A stretch of 64,000 nt of DNA, taken from NCBI GenBank assembly GCA_964621345.1, contig CAZUON010000010.1, forward strand, positions 1 through 64,000, read 5' to 3'. The notes beneath the pieces are model-generated. The model was not told the origin of the DNA. It did not search any database and was given only the letters and a program-made list of their open reading frames with translations. The position numbers and the translations under genes are program-made. This document shows, piece by piece, positions 53,964 to 63,124 of the stretch (positions are counted from its first letter, which is position 1; every line of letters begins with the position of its first letter). The stretch comes from Glaciecola sp964621345 (GTDB lineage: Bacteria; Pseudomonadota; Gammaproteobacteria; Enterobacterales; Alteromonadaceae).

Positions 53964-54635
53964 TTAGTAAATATACAAGTAAATAGCAAAAAAATGGCAT
54001 GCTGCACCAGCAACTACGCATAAATGCCATAACGCATGAGAATAATGGCGACTCTTTAACAGATACAAAGGAATGCCCGCGCTATAACAAAGCCCTCCAG
54101 CAACCAGTAAAATAAAGCCTTGTATAACTAAAGACTGGTAAATAGGGTAAATCAGAAATAAAGCCAACCAACCCATAATTGCATATGTCACGATACTAAT
54201 TTTTGGATACTTGTGGCCCAACAATAACTTAAAAAATATCCCCGCTACAGCAATCGCCCAAACTACGATGAGCGCCACCATACCCATTGTACCGCCCACA
54301 CCAATCGCCATGAACGGAGTGTAAGACCCAGCGATAAGCAAATAAATGGCAATATGGTCGACTTTTCTTAGCCAGAGTCTACGCACTGGGTCCACTGTGG
54401 CATGGTAAATCGCGGATGAAACAAACATTGCAATAAGGCTTAGGCCGTACACCCAAGCGACCAGCAAGCCAAATGAGCTTGAAGCTGTTTGTAGTAGCAG
54501 TGTTAAGCCAACGAATGAAAGAATTGCACCGAGGGCATGGGTCAGAGAATTGAGTTTTTCTTCACTAACAGAATAGGTGCTGTGATCCATTGCGTCAGAT
54601 TTTAAGGGTAACATTATGCTGCCTGTTTGCTTCAA
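53964..54635 (-). CDS. Hemolysin III / PAQR family membrane protein (YqfA-like)
   Basis: 223 residues, seven TM helices. PAQR metal-site residues are visible: SSAIYHATVD after helix 2 (Ser, His), KVDHIAIYLLIAGSYTPF (Asp), and HYSHALWHLCVV near the end (His pairs). The name is historical; members are thought to be zinc hydrolases acting on lipids. ATGs at 54635, 54614 and 54590 are possible starts. Confidence 0.88.
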   Translation of the reverse strand: MKQTGSIMLPLKSDAMDHSTYSVSEEKLNSLTHALGAILSFVGLTLLLQTASSSFGLLVAWVYGLSLIAMFVSSAIYHATVDPVRRLWLRKVDHIAIYLLIAGSYTPFMAIGVGGTMGMVALIVVWAIAVAGIFFKLLLGHKYPKISIVTYAIMGWLALFLIYPIYQSLVIQGFILLVAGGLCYSAGIPLYLLKSRHYSHALWHLCVVAGAACHFFAIYLYIY

Positions 54636-54694
54636 AGTTATAATTTACGATTTCAGCGTACGCTTGTACACTCAAAATTGTTAGTTTAACAAAA

Positions 54695-56032
54695 TTATAA
54701 TAATAAAAGCGTACCCAAGCCCAAAAATGCAACAAAGCCAACAATGTCAGTGACTGTGGTAAGAATAACCGAGCCAGCCAGTGCAGGGTCTATTTTAAGC
54801 TTGTTAAGCAGAATCGGTAAGGTAACACCGGCCACAGCTGCAGCGATAATGTTAAGTAGTATCGACAGCGCAATGACTAAACCTAGCATCGGGTTGGCAA
54901 ACCAAAAGTATGCCACAATGCCGATGACCAACGCCCACACAGCTCCGTTTAAGCCGCCTACACGCAACTCTTTGGTTAATAATGCTTTGCGGTTGGCACC
55001 TGTGACTTGTCCTAGTGCTAAGCCTCGTACAATTAGAGTAAGCGTTTGGCTTCCAGCAATACCTCCCATACTTGCTACCACCGGCATTAATACCGCCAAC
55101 GCGACAACTTGTTGTAAGGTGGCTTCGAATAAACCAATAAACCATGATGCTAAAAATGCTGTAATCAAATTAATACCTAACCAAACAGCTCGATTTCGGG
55201 CACTTTTACGCACTGGTGAGAATAAATCTTCGTCTTCATCCATACCGGCGCTGGCCATCACTTGTCGCTCGTAAAATTCGTTCACCAATTCACTTGCTAT
55301 GAGCATATCGATACGACCTAAAAACTGCTTGTTATCATCAATTACCGGCAGTGATGCAAAACCTGAACGTTGCACCACTCTGGCGGCTTGAGTGCAATCA
55401 TCTTCTGCTTGAATAATATCGATTTCATCTTCACTTAAATCCACTAAAGGTAGGTGTTCAGGCGCGCCGAATACCTTTGTCAGTTTAACTGCTTCAGAAA
55501 ACTGTCCAGCGCGGTTCAGTAAAAATATACAATCGGTGTAATCGGGTACTTCTCTGCGTATAAGCCTTAACGCGTCCCTTACTCGTGCGTTAAGTGGCAG
55601 TACTAATACATCGTGACTTAGCCAATGACCAATTTGTGCATCGCTGTATTGGCTGGCGTCTTTAAAGTATTGTCGTTGTTGTTTATCCATTGCCGCATAG
55701 GCGCGATCAACTAACTGATTAGGGAGAGTGTCTGATAGTTCAAGTAGCTGTTCAGCGTCGACATCGGCGAAGAGCGCTTCCCACTCAATGGAGTCGACTT
55801 CCTCGATAAGTGGTTCACGAGCATCGCCGCGCATTTCAACCAATACATCAAGTTTTTTGTGGCGAGGAATGTCACGCCACACATTAAGGCGCTGCTCGTA
55901 GGGAATCGATTCGAGTAATAATGCGATATCATCTTCATCTTGACTGGCAACAATTGAGCTTAATTCATCCACTCTTTGTTGATCAGGCCCAGATACAATT
56001 TCATCAATTAAGTCGGGGAGTTGCTCTGACAT
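54695..56032 (-). CDS. mgtE: Magnesium transporter MgtE
   Basis: 445 residues. An N-terminal superhelical domain (1-125) and a CBS region (about 130-250, with AARVVQRSGFASLPVIDDNKQFLGRIDM) gate the channel. Five C-terminal TM helices (about 285-445) include MPVVASMGGIAGSQTLTLIVRGLALG, the family pore signature. It imports Mg2+ under control of cytosolic Mg2+ binding to the N and CBS domains. Confidence 0.93.
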   Translation of the reverse strand: MSEQLPDLIDEIVSGPDQQRVDELSSIVASQDEDDIALLLESIPYEQRLNVWRDIPRHKKLDVLVEMRGDAREPLIEEVDSIEWEALFADVDAEQLLELSDTLPNQLVDRAYAAMDKQQRQYFKDASQYSDAQIGHWLSHDVLVLPLNARVRDALRLIRREVPDYTDCIFLLNRAGQFSEAVKLTKVFGAPEHLPLVDLSEDEIDIIQAEDDCTQAARVVQRSGFASLPVIDDNKQFLGRIDMLIASELVNEFYERQVMASAGMDEDEDLFSPVRKSARNRAVWLGINLITAFLASWFIGLFEATLQQVVALAVLMPVVASMGGIAGSQTLTLIVRGLALGQVTGANRKALLTKELRVGGLNGAVWALVIGIVAYFWFANPMLGLVIALSILLNIIAAAVAGVTLPILLNKLKIDPALAGSVILTTVTDIVGFVAFLGLGTLLLL

Positions 56033-56125
56033 GCTGATTCCTTATAAAACTAAATATTTGCCTAGGGCGTCTTAACCAGTTTATTGATGTCTAGCTAGCC
56101 CCTGAACCTTAACTCAATTTAGAAA

Positions 56126-57076
56126 TTAGGGTTTTGCCGACACCTCATTTGGCCCAATGCTGCTATCAGTTTGCTTTATGCTCAGTGTATCTGAAGTTGC
56201 GTTTTGGATAGTAAGTGAGCCATCTAAGTGCACATCTCGCTGCGGGAAGGAGATAACAATGTCATTTTCAGCGAACAGTTCATCAACTCTAAATCGTATA
56301 TTACTGCGAATAACTCGTAAGTCTTTCTCAACCGTCGCATTTACCCAAAAATATACTTCAAATACCAATGCGCTATCAGCAAAGTCATCAAAAATAACAA
56401 GAGGAACAGGATCGCTTGCCACATCGGCCTGTTCTTTAGCTGATTGCTCAATCAGCTTAGCTACCGTTTTTACAGGAGAGCCATAAGCTACCCCAATACG
56501 CACCGATGTACGTATCATATTGTCGATTAAGGTCCAGTTTACTACGGTGTTTTCGAGCAACTTACTGTTAGGAATCAGCATGTGAACACCATCTATACGG
56601 CGAATACGAGTAGAGCGAGTATTTATGGCTTCAACCTTTCCACGCGATACGTTATCAATTTCTAAAAAGTCATTGATACGTATTGGTCGCTCCCACATTA
56701 AAATCCAACCGCTGATGAAGTTGTTGATAATGTTCTGCGCCCCAAAACCCACACCAATCGCGATTGCACCTGAAACAAAAGCAAAAGCGGTAAGGGGAAC
56801 GTTAATTAAATCTAGTGTAGTAATAAATAACAGTATGAGGGCTACAACGTTGTAAACACGCTTAACTAAATGCGCAACATCGGGCTCAACCTTATTTGCT
56901 TTTAGGCGACTAAAAATAAAGCGACCAAGCCAAGATATTAGAAATATGCCAACAAAAACATAGGTCGGTACAATCAGTATCTCGCCAATGGTGACTTCAT
57001 ACTCACCGTAGGTAAATAAAACGAAGTTAATTATGGAATAAAGTTGGTCGAGAAACGCGTTAAGTTTTTCTGCCAT
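56126..57076 (-). CDS. MscS-family small-conductance mechanosensitive channel
   Basis: 316 residues. TM helices near 30-55, 75-92 and 95-125 precede the MscS pore and beta-domain: ALVFVSGAIAIGVGFGAQNIINNFISGWILMWERPIRINDFLEI. The alpha/beta C-terminal domain follows with FPQRDVHLDG. It has fewer TM helices than the large paralogues. Likely releases solutes on hypo-osmotic shock. Divergent from the rimK operon. The 14-mer TTGCCTAGGGCGTC occurs once on each side of the gene. Confidence 0.92.
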   Translation of the reverse strand: MAEKLNAFLDQLYSIINFVLFTYGEYEVTIGEILIVPTYVFVGIFLISWLGRFIFSRLKANKVEPDVAHLVKRVYNVVALILLFITTLDLINVPLTAFAFVSGAIAIGVGFGAQNIINNFISGWILMWERPIRINDFLEIDNVSRGKVEAINTRSTRIRRIDGVHMLIPNSKLLENTVVNWTLIDNMIRTSVRIGVAYGSPVKTVAKLIEQSAKEQADVASDPVPLVIFDDFADSALVFEVYFWVNATVEKDLRVIRSNIRFRVDELFAENDIVISFPQRDVHLDGSLTIQNATSDTLSIKQTDSSIGPNEVSAKP

Positions 57077-57381
57077 AAATATGCATTCTCCGATGAATAT
57101 AAAGTCTTGGTTTGCAGTAACTTTTTTCAGAAACTAGAATTACAAATATAATAACTGAATTTATTTTTAATACTAATGAAAGAATATGTTTATCTATTCA
57201 CAAAAATCGCGTACAAAGCGAAATAATTCATAGTTGCCTAGGGCGTCGTTGATACACAACCTGTGCTATGAAATTTCTGCAAGCTCATACACATCGCTTG
57301 CTTTTTTGTTATGGTGCTTTTTTAACCACATTTTCTATTAACAAAGTAGCGAAAGAAAGCATCTTATTAAGGTTGTAACAC
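57077..57381. other. 305-base gene-free spacer with a terminator-like hairpin
   Basis: AT-rich divergent spacer between mscS and rimK. It contains a TATAAT at 57147-57152 (plus strand) and GCAAGC-11 bases-GCTTGC followed by six T at 57279-57307, about 75 bases before the rimK ATG. No ORF is supported. The hairpin could end a short RNA or act as an attenuator. Confidence 0.4.
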
Positions 57382-58287
57382 ATGAAAATCGCGATTTTAT
57401 CTCGCAACAAAAATTTATATTCCACGCGCCGCTTGAAAGAGGCGGGTGAGGCTCGAGGCCATGAGGTTGATATCATCGATACGCTGCATTGCTATATGGA
57501 TATCACGAGTGCTAAACCCGTCGTCAGATTTAAAGGGCAATCGTTGCCGCATTACGATGCGGTGATACCGAGAATTGGTGCGTCGGTAACCTTTTATGGT
57601 ACTGCGGTGGTGCGCCAATTTGAAATGACAGGCTCATTTAGTGTCAACGAATCGGTGGCCATTTCTCGTTCTCGTGACAAACTGCGTTCGATGCAGTTGT
57701 TGTCCCGAAAAGGTATTGGTTTACCTCGCACAGGTTTTGCTCATAGCCCCGACAACATTAAAGATTTGATTAAAAATGTTGGTGGTGCCCCACTAGTCAT
57801 TAAGTTGCTAGAGGGTACGCAAGGCGTAGGCGTTGTATTAGCTGAAACGTCTAAAGCCGCTGAAAGTGTGATAGAAGCATTCATGGGGATTAATACCAAT
57901 ATTTTAGTACAAGAATTCATTAAAGAAGCTGGTGGCTCGGATATTCGTTGCTTAGTTGTGGGTGGTAAAGTCGTTGCCGCTATGAAACGGCAAGGCCAGG
58001 AGGGAGAGTTTCGCTCTAACTTACACCGTGGTGGCTCAGCCCAAATCACCAAAATTTCAGCAGCTGAGCGCGCTACTGCCGTCGCAGCAGCAAAAGCAAT
58101 GGGTTTGAATGTGTGTGGCGTAGATTTGCTTAGGTCACATCGAGGGCCGGTAGTGATGGAAGTAAATTCATCGCCAGGCTTAGAGGGCATCGAGACTGCA
58201 ACCGGGAAAGACGTTGCAAGTATGATATATCAGTTTATAGAGAGTAATCAGCGCCCTCACAATACGCGCACAAAAGGAAAGGGTTAA
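57382..58287 (+). CDS. rimK: RimK-type ATP-grasp glutamate ligase
   Basis: 301 residues, close to E. coli RimK length. The ATP-grasp core shows PLVIKLLEGTQGVGVVLAE, LVQEFIKEAGGSDIRCLVVGGKVVAAMKRQ and GVDLLRSHRGPVVMEVNSSPGLEGIE. RimK adds glutamates to the C-terminus of ribosomal protein S6 and can make poly-glutamate. First gene of a three-gene operon (gap of four bases to the next). Confidence 0.94.
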   Translation: MKIAILSRNKNLYSTRRLKEAGEARGHEVDIIDTLHCYMDITSAKPVVRFKGQSLPHYDAVIPRIGASVTFYGTAVVRQFEMTGSFSVNESVAISRSRDKLRSMQLLSRKGIGLPRTGFAHSPDNIKDLIKNVGGAPLVIKLLEGTQGVGVVLAETSKAAESVIEAFMGINTNILVQEFIKEAGGSDIRCLVVGGKVVAAMKRQGQEGEFRSNLHRGGSAQITKISAAERATAVAAAKAMGLNVCGVDLLRSHRGPVVMEVNSSPGLEGIETATGKDVASMIYQFIESNQRPHNTRTKGKG

Positions 58288-58291
58288 GCCA

Positions 58292-59341
58292 ATGAACTCT
58301 GGAATGTTGGACCTGCTGAGTATTGGCGATACCACAATCAAACCGGGTGAAAGAGTCAAACTGAAGTTGCCGATGGCAAATTTATATACCGATACTCAAG
58401 TATCCATTCCGGTCGAAGTTATTCGGGCTAAAAAACCAGGTCCCACTGTGTTTATTAGCGCTGCTATTCATGGAGATGAGCTAAATGGTATTGAGATTAT
58501 ACGCCGCTTGATGACTATGAAGTCTTTGCGTTTATCAAGCGGTACGCTTATAGCAGTGCCAATTGTGAATGTTTATGGAATGCTTAATCAATCTCGTTAT
58601 ATGCCTGACCGCAGAGATTTAAATAGATGTTTCCCTGGCTCAGCAAAAGGTTCACTGGCAGGCCGCGTTGCCCATTTGTTTCTTGAAGAAATTGTGAGTA
58701 AGTGTGATTACGGTATTGATTTGCATACAGGTGCGATTCATCGCAGTAATTACCCGCAAATTAGAGCGAATCTAAGCGATGAAGAAACCGAGGCTATGGC
58801 ACGAGTGTTTGGTGTACCTGTACTATTAAATTCGAGCCTACGGGACGGTTCGTTGCGAGAAGCAGCATCTGAGCACGGGGTAAAAGTACTATTATACGAA
58901 GCAGGTCAGGCCCTTCGTTTTGATGAGTTATCTATTAGAGCTGGCTTAAAGGGGGTATTGAATGTGCTGGGGCACTTAGGACTTGTGCGTAAACGGCGCT
59001 CAAAGTCAGTATCAGTAGACCCCTTTATTGCCAATAATTCTTCATGGGTCAGGGCAAGCTCATCGGGCACGGTCCGAGACATTAAGCGCTTGGGCGATTA
59101 TGTTAAAGGTGGTGAAGTGCTGGCTGAAATATGCAGCCCCGTAGGCTCCTTTGTTGAAAAGCTCAAAGCACCTAGATCGGGTGTGATTATTGGTAAACAA
59201 AATATTCCCCTAGTTCAGGAGGGTGATGCGATGTTCCATATTGCTAACTTTGAAGAGCATAATGAGGTAACGGATAACATTGAGCAGCTTCAAGAAAATT
59301 TAGTCACTTCGACTGAACATGTGGAGACCTTGTACCAGTGA
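58292..59341 (+). CDS. Succinylglutamate desuccinylase/aspartoacylase family zinc protein
   Basis: 349 residues, M14-like zinc deacylase fold. Zinc ligands are His60 and Glu63 in AIHGDELNG and His145 in DLHTG; the substrate-binding RDLNRCFPG is at 108-116. A biotinyl-like C-terminal extension (GTVRDIKRLGDYVKGGEVLAEI) is typical of this subfamily. Sitting between rimK and a RimB-like protease, it may remove or release acidic amino acids related to RimK chemistry; that is inference. Confidence 0.88.
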   Translation: MNSGMLDLLSIGDTTIKPGERVKLKLPMANLYTDTQVSIPVEVIRAKKPGPTVFISAAIHGDELNGIEIIRRLMTMKSLRLSSGTLIAVPIVNVYGMLNQSRYMPDRRDLNRCFPGSAKGSLAGRVAHLFLEEIVSKCDYGIDLHTGAIHRSNYPQIRANLSDEETEAMARVFGVPVLLNSSLRDGSLREAASEHGVKVLLYEAGQALRFDELSIRAGLKGVLNVLGHLGLVRKRRSKSVSVDPFIANNSSWVRASSSGTVRDIKRLGDYVKGGEVLAEICSPVGSFVEKLKAPRSGVIIGKQNIPLVQEGDAMFHIANFEEHNEVTDNIEQLQENLVTSTEHVETLYQ

Positions 59342-59787
59342 GCAATGAATTATTAAGCGAACGCCCTTTAGTTGGGGTGGTAGAGAGTATAGATTTACCC
59401 CTTTTAGGCTTGCATGGCATCAACACCCGAATTGATACTGGTGCCCAAACCTCTGCGCTTCATGTTGACCATATTGTTGTAAATAAGGCAGCACAACGGG
59501 TCAGCTTTGAGTTTCATCCAGATTTTCATGACATCGATAAAACCATACGTTGTGATGCAGCAATATACGCTCGGCGTTGGGTTAAGTCTTCAAATGGCGA
59601 GCGTGAGCGACGTTATGTGATTCAAACTCAAGCGGTAATAGGGGAGATAACTTGGGACATCGAGCTTACGTTAACAGACCGCTCCTCCATGACACACCTG
59701 ATGTTGTTAGGTCGAGAGGCATTAAGCGGAAATTTTCTTGTTGACCCTGGGGAAGAGTATTTGGTTTCTATAAAACAGGCAATATAA
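59338..59787 (+). CDS. rimB: RimB-like retropepsin-type aspartic protease (PF05618)
   Basis: 149 residues. The retropepsin active-site triad appears as RIDTGAQTSALH (Asp33-Thr-Gly), with LLGREAL near residue 120 as the flap-end motif. The family was first named putative ATP-dependent zinc protease. In pseudomonads a RimB of this family acts with RimK on ribosomal S6 modification. The GTG start overlaps the preceding stop (GTGA), so expression is coupled. A terminator follows. Confidence 0.85.
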   Translation: MSNELLSERPLVGVVESIDLPLLGLHGINTRIDTGAQTSALHVDHIVVNKAAQRVSFEFHPDFHDIDKTIRCDAAIYARRWVKSSNGERERRYVIQTQAVIGEITWDIELTLTDRSSMTHLMLLGREALSGNFLVDPGEEYLVSIKQAI

Positions 59788-59832
59788 GAGGAATCTGTTT
59801 ATGCGTAAGCTAAATTATGACTGATAAAACAT

Positions 59833-59860
59833 AAAAGGCATCTTACACGATGCCTTTTTT
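59833..59860. terminator. Bidirectional intrinsic terminator
   Basis: AAAAGGCATC-TTACAC-GATGCCTTTTTT between the rimK operon and convergent lipA, with the A-run and T-run suited to both strands. Confidence 0.9.
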
Positions 59861-59886
59861 ATGATGTACACCTATTTAGCATAAGC

Positions 59887-60849
59887 TTACTTAACTTCTT
59901 CACCTAAGGCTTGTTTATCGGCATGATAGCTAGAGCGTACCATCGGGCCACATGCTGCGTGGGTAAAACCGATTTCTTTGGCATAATCGCCTAAAGCATC
60001 AAACTCCGCTGGCGGTACATATCGCTTCACCGGGAAATGGTGTTTGCTCGGTTGAAGGTACTGGCCAAGAGTAAGCATGTTCACGTTATGTGCACGCAAA
60101 TCATCTAGCACAGTTTGCATTTCTTCGTTGGTTTCGCCCATTCCCATCATTAAGCCAGATTTGGTGGGTACATCAGGGTGTTGCTCTTTAAACTTACGTA
60201 GTAGCTCTAAAGACCATTTATAATTCGCACCTGGGCGACACTCGCGATACAAGCGCGGAATCGTTTCTAGATTGTGATTAAATACATCTGGTACGCCGTT
60301 CTTAAGTATTTCTAAGGCTCTGTCCATTCGACCACGAAAATCGGGCACTAAGACCTCAATAGTTGTGTTCGGGCTATGTTCACGAATGGCGTTAATACAA
60401 TCCACAAAATGTTGCGCGCCACCATCGCGAAGGTCATCGCGATCAACTGAAGTGATCACAACATAATTTAGCCCCATCTCTGCAATGGTTTTAGCGAGCT
60501 TTTCAGGCTCCTCGGCGCTTGGCGGTAGAGGTTTGCCATGTGCAACGTCGCAAAATGGGCAACGTCGTGTACATATATCGCCCAAAATCATAAAGGTTGC
60601 CGTGCCTTTATTAAAGCATTCGGCAAGGTTAGGACAACTTGCTTCTTCGCATACTGAGTGAAGTTTATTTTTACGCAAAGTACTTTTTATGTGCTCAATA
60701 CGGTCGGTAGTGCGCGGTAACTTAATTTTAATCCACGAGGGTTTACGCAGCATCTCTGCCTTTTCGGTAGGGACAATCGTGATTGGGATATGCTTAAGCT
60801 TATCCTCATCTCTTAATTTTACGCCAGCTTGTACTCGAGAGTTACTCAT
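59887..60849 (-). CDS. lipA: Lipoyl synthase
   Basis: 320-residue radical SAM enzyme inserting sulfurs into octanoyl groups. The auxiliary cluster ligands are Cys67, Cys72 and Cys78 (CEEASCPNLAEC); the radical SAM CxxxCxxC is Cys93, Cys97 and Cys100 (CTRRCPFC). The C-terminal RSSYHA Ser ligand is present. Start overlaps lipB by eight bases. Confidence 0.97.
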   Translation of the reverse strand: MSNSRVQAGVKLRDEDKLKHIPITIVPTEKAEMLRKPSWIKIKLPRTTDRIEHIKSTLRKNKLHSVCEEASCPNLAECFNKGTATFMILGDICTRRCPFCDVAHGKPLPPSAEEPEKLAKTIAEMGLNYVVITSVDRDDLRDGGAQHFVDCINAIREHSPNTTIEVLVPDFRGRMDRALEILKNGVPDVFNHNLETIPRLYRECRPGANYKWSLELLRKFKEQHPDVPTKSGLMMGMGETNEEMQTVLDDLRAHNVNMLTLGQYLQPSKHHFPVKRYVPPAEFDALGDYAKEIGFTHAACGPMVRSSYHADKQALGEEVK

Positions 60850-61555
60850 TAAAACCTTCTTTAAAAACGAATTGTTTGATGTTTAAAGCTTCACAAAAAT
60901 GCTTAAGAACATGCTCTTGTGCTTCTTGCATTGATTTAGGTCCGGCTACATTGTTGCAATCTATCATTTCAAGACCAGCATAGCCACAGGGGTTTATCCG
61001 CTGAAAAGGTGCTAAGTCCATATCGACATTAAACGCTAAACCATGAAAAGACGCGCCTTTTCGAATACGTAAACCCACGGAGCAGATTTTTTTGTCATCT
61101 ACATACACACCTGGGGCATCTTTTTTTGCGTAAGCCGCAGTGCCATACTCTTTTAGGGTCGCTACGATACAGTTTTCTAATGCAGAAACCAAATCACGCA
61201 CACCCCACTTTGCGCGGCGAATGTCCAATAAGATGTACATCATTAGCTGACCTGGCCCGTGATACGTCACTTGTCCACCTCGGTCTACCTCAACTACCGG
61301 AATATCCCCCGGAAACAACACATGCTCTGCCTTACCTGCTTGACCTTGGGTAAACACAGGGGGGTGTTCGGTAAACCATATTTCATCTGCGGTTTGCGTA
61401 TCGCGGGTATCGGTAAATGCCTGCATTTTATGAAATATAGGTAAATACGCTTGCTGACCAAGGTTACGCACAATGGTCGGCAGTTTAAAAGCCGTGGTTA
61501 GCTCAGCTTGCACGTTTGGCGTTGTTGCAGTAGCAGAGGGGGCATGTTCACTCAA
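60842..61555 (-). CDS. lipB: Octanoyl-ACP:protein N-octanoyltransferase
   Basis: 237 residues. The RGGQVTYHGPGQLMMY block, catalytic Lys156 in DDKKICSVGLRIRKG and catalytic Cys190 in RINPCGYAG define LipB. It loads octanoate onto lipoyl domains before LipA. An N-terminal extension of about 25 polar residues precedes the conserved fold. The stop overlaps the lipA start; ybeD lies immediately upstream. Confidence 0.96.
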   Translation of the reverse strand: MSEHAPSATATTPNVQAELTTAFKLPTIVRNLGQQAYLPIFHKMQAFTDTRDTQTADEIWFTEHPPVFTQGQAGKAEHVLFPGDIPVVEVDRGGQVTYHGPGQLMMYILLDIRRAKWGVRDLVSALENCIVATLKEYGTAAYAKKDAPGVYVDDKKICSVGLRIRKGASFHGLAFNVDMDLAPFQRINPCGYAGLEMIDCNNVAGPKSMQEAQEHVLKHFCEALNIKQFVFKEGFNE

Positions 61556-61819
61556 CTACAGCACTACCTTTACAATGTCGATATTTGCCAGCTCAGTATA
61601 AATTGTCTCCATGTGCTCTTTACTTGTCACAATCACGCTAACCGACACTGCATGATAATTACCTTTACTGCTTGGTTTTATACTTGGTGAATAGTCGCCC
61701 GGTGCATGAATTTGTAGGCACTCAACGACTTTTTCAGGCAAGCTTGGTGTGGCAATGCCCATCACCTTAAAAGTTTGTGAGCAAGGAAAGTCTAGTAGCT
61801 CGTCAAAACGTGTTTCCAT
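61556..61819 (-). CDS. ybeD: YbeD family protein (DUF493)
   Basis: 87 residues: TRFDELLDFPCSQTFKVMGIA, VVECLQIHAPGDY and SKGNYHAVSVSVIVTSKEHMETIY match the ACT-like YbeD family. Function unknown. Its stop abuts the lipB start, and it sits between dacA and lipB exactly as in E. coli. Confidence 0.95.
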   Translation of the reverse strand: METRFDELLDFPCSQTFKVMGIATPSLPEKVVECLQIHAPGDYSPSIKPSSKGNYHAVSVSVIVTSKEHMETIYTELANIDIVKVVL

Positions 61820-61833
61820 TTTTCATTCAACCC

Positions 61834-62982
61834 TTATTCGTCAAAGCCTAGCTTTATGCTCACCCAGTCCATTGCTTTGTCAAAGATACCGCCTTCTTGT
61901 ACTTCTTCTAGACTTACTAAAGGATAAGTAGCGATTGTTTCATCTTCAAGCATTAAGCTCAGGGTACCCACTTCCTTGCCTTTGCTAATGGGCGCTTCTA
62001 GTTTTTCAGAGAGCTCAAAATGGGCTTTAAGCTGCGCAGCTTGGCCGCGGGGAATAGTGATGGGGGTATCAACATTTATGCCTAATTCTACAGTGTCTTT
62101 GTCACCCATGAATATACGGTGAGCGACAAAGCTTTGCCCAGCAGTGTATGGCGTTACCGATTCAAAGAAACGAAATCCGTAGCGTAATAATTTCTTATTT
62201 TCAGATTTGCGAGCACGCTCACTTTCGGTACCCATTACTACTGAAATTAAGCGCATATCGCCTTGTGTAGCCGAAGTAATTAAGCTGTAACCCGAGTCAG
62301 AAGTATGCCCAGTTTTGATACCATCAACATTTAAGCTTTTATCCCACAATAAGCTATTACGGTTAAATTGCTTAATTCCATTGTAAGTGAACTCTCGTTG
62401 GCTGTAATACGCATATACCTCTGGTAATTCAGCGATAAGTGCTTTGGATAAAAGCGCCATGTCGCGGGGCGACGTGTAATGGTCGGCATCGTGTAAGCCA
62501 TGACTGTTTACAAAGTTAGTATTACTCATGCCTAGGTTTTGCGCATGAGCATTCATCATGCTAGCAAAGGCAGATTCAGAGCCTGCCACATGTTCTGCGA
62601 TGGCAACGCAGGCATCGTTACCTGATTGCACCATTATGCCTTGAAGCAGTTCATCAACACTCACTTTTGTGCCGACTTCAATAAACATTTTAGAGGAGTC
62701 AGGGAAGTTCTTTGCCCAAGCGTTCTCAGATACGGTAACTTCATCGGTTAATTTGATATTGCCGGCCTTTAATTCTTTACCTACAACATACACGGTCATA
62801 ATTTTTGTAAGGCTTGCAGGTGCTAAGCGCTGGTCTATGTTTTTTTCGGCAATAACGTGGCCTGTGTGGTGGTCCATCAGTAAAAAACCACCTGCTGCAA
62901 CACTTGGTACTGGTGGTATGACTACAGCTGCTTGTGCAAAGCTGAACATCACTAGGGTACAAATAAGGGTGAATAAGCGCAT
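61834..62982 (-). CDS. dacA: D-alanyl-D-alanine carboxypeptidase (PBP5/6)
   Basis: 382 residues. A signal peptide ends near AQA (about residue 18). The serine penicillin-binding triad is complete: SLTK with Ser57 and Lys60, SGN in VQSGNDACVA, and KTG in GIKTGHTSDSG. A C-terminal beta domain and an amphipathic anchor helix (GGIFDKAMDWVSIKLGF) follow. It trims terminal D-Ala from pentapeptides. First gene of dacA-ybeD-lipB-lipA. Confidence 0.96.
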   Translation of the reverse strand: MRLFTLICTLVMFSFAQAAVVIPPVPSVAAGGFLLMDHHTGHVIAEKNIDQRLAPASLTKIMTVYVVGKELKAGNIKLTDEVTVSENAWAKNFPDSSKMFIEVGTKVSVDELLQGIMVQSGNDACVAIAEHVAGSESAFASMMNAHAQNLGMSNTNFVNSHGLHDADHYTSPRDMALLSKALIAELPEVYAYYSQREFTYNGIKQFNRNSLLWDKSLNVDGIKTGHTSDSGYSLITSATQGDMRLISVVMGTESERARKSENKKLLRYGFRFFESVTPYTAGQSFVAHRIFMGDKDTVELGINVDTPITIPRGQAAQLKAHFELSEKLEAPISKGKEVGTLSLMLEDETIATYPLVSLEEVQEGGIFDKAMDWVSIKLGFDE

Positions 62983-63124
62983 GGTGTTAAGGCTACCTTT
63001 TTAGTCGTCTTGTTCTTATGAATGTGCTCGATACAACGGAGCTAATATTTTATGTGCGAATTTTAGCGTATTGCTAATCGTAACAACAGGATTTTAGGTG
63101 CTTTCTTATGCGAAATTGGGCTAG

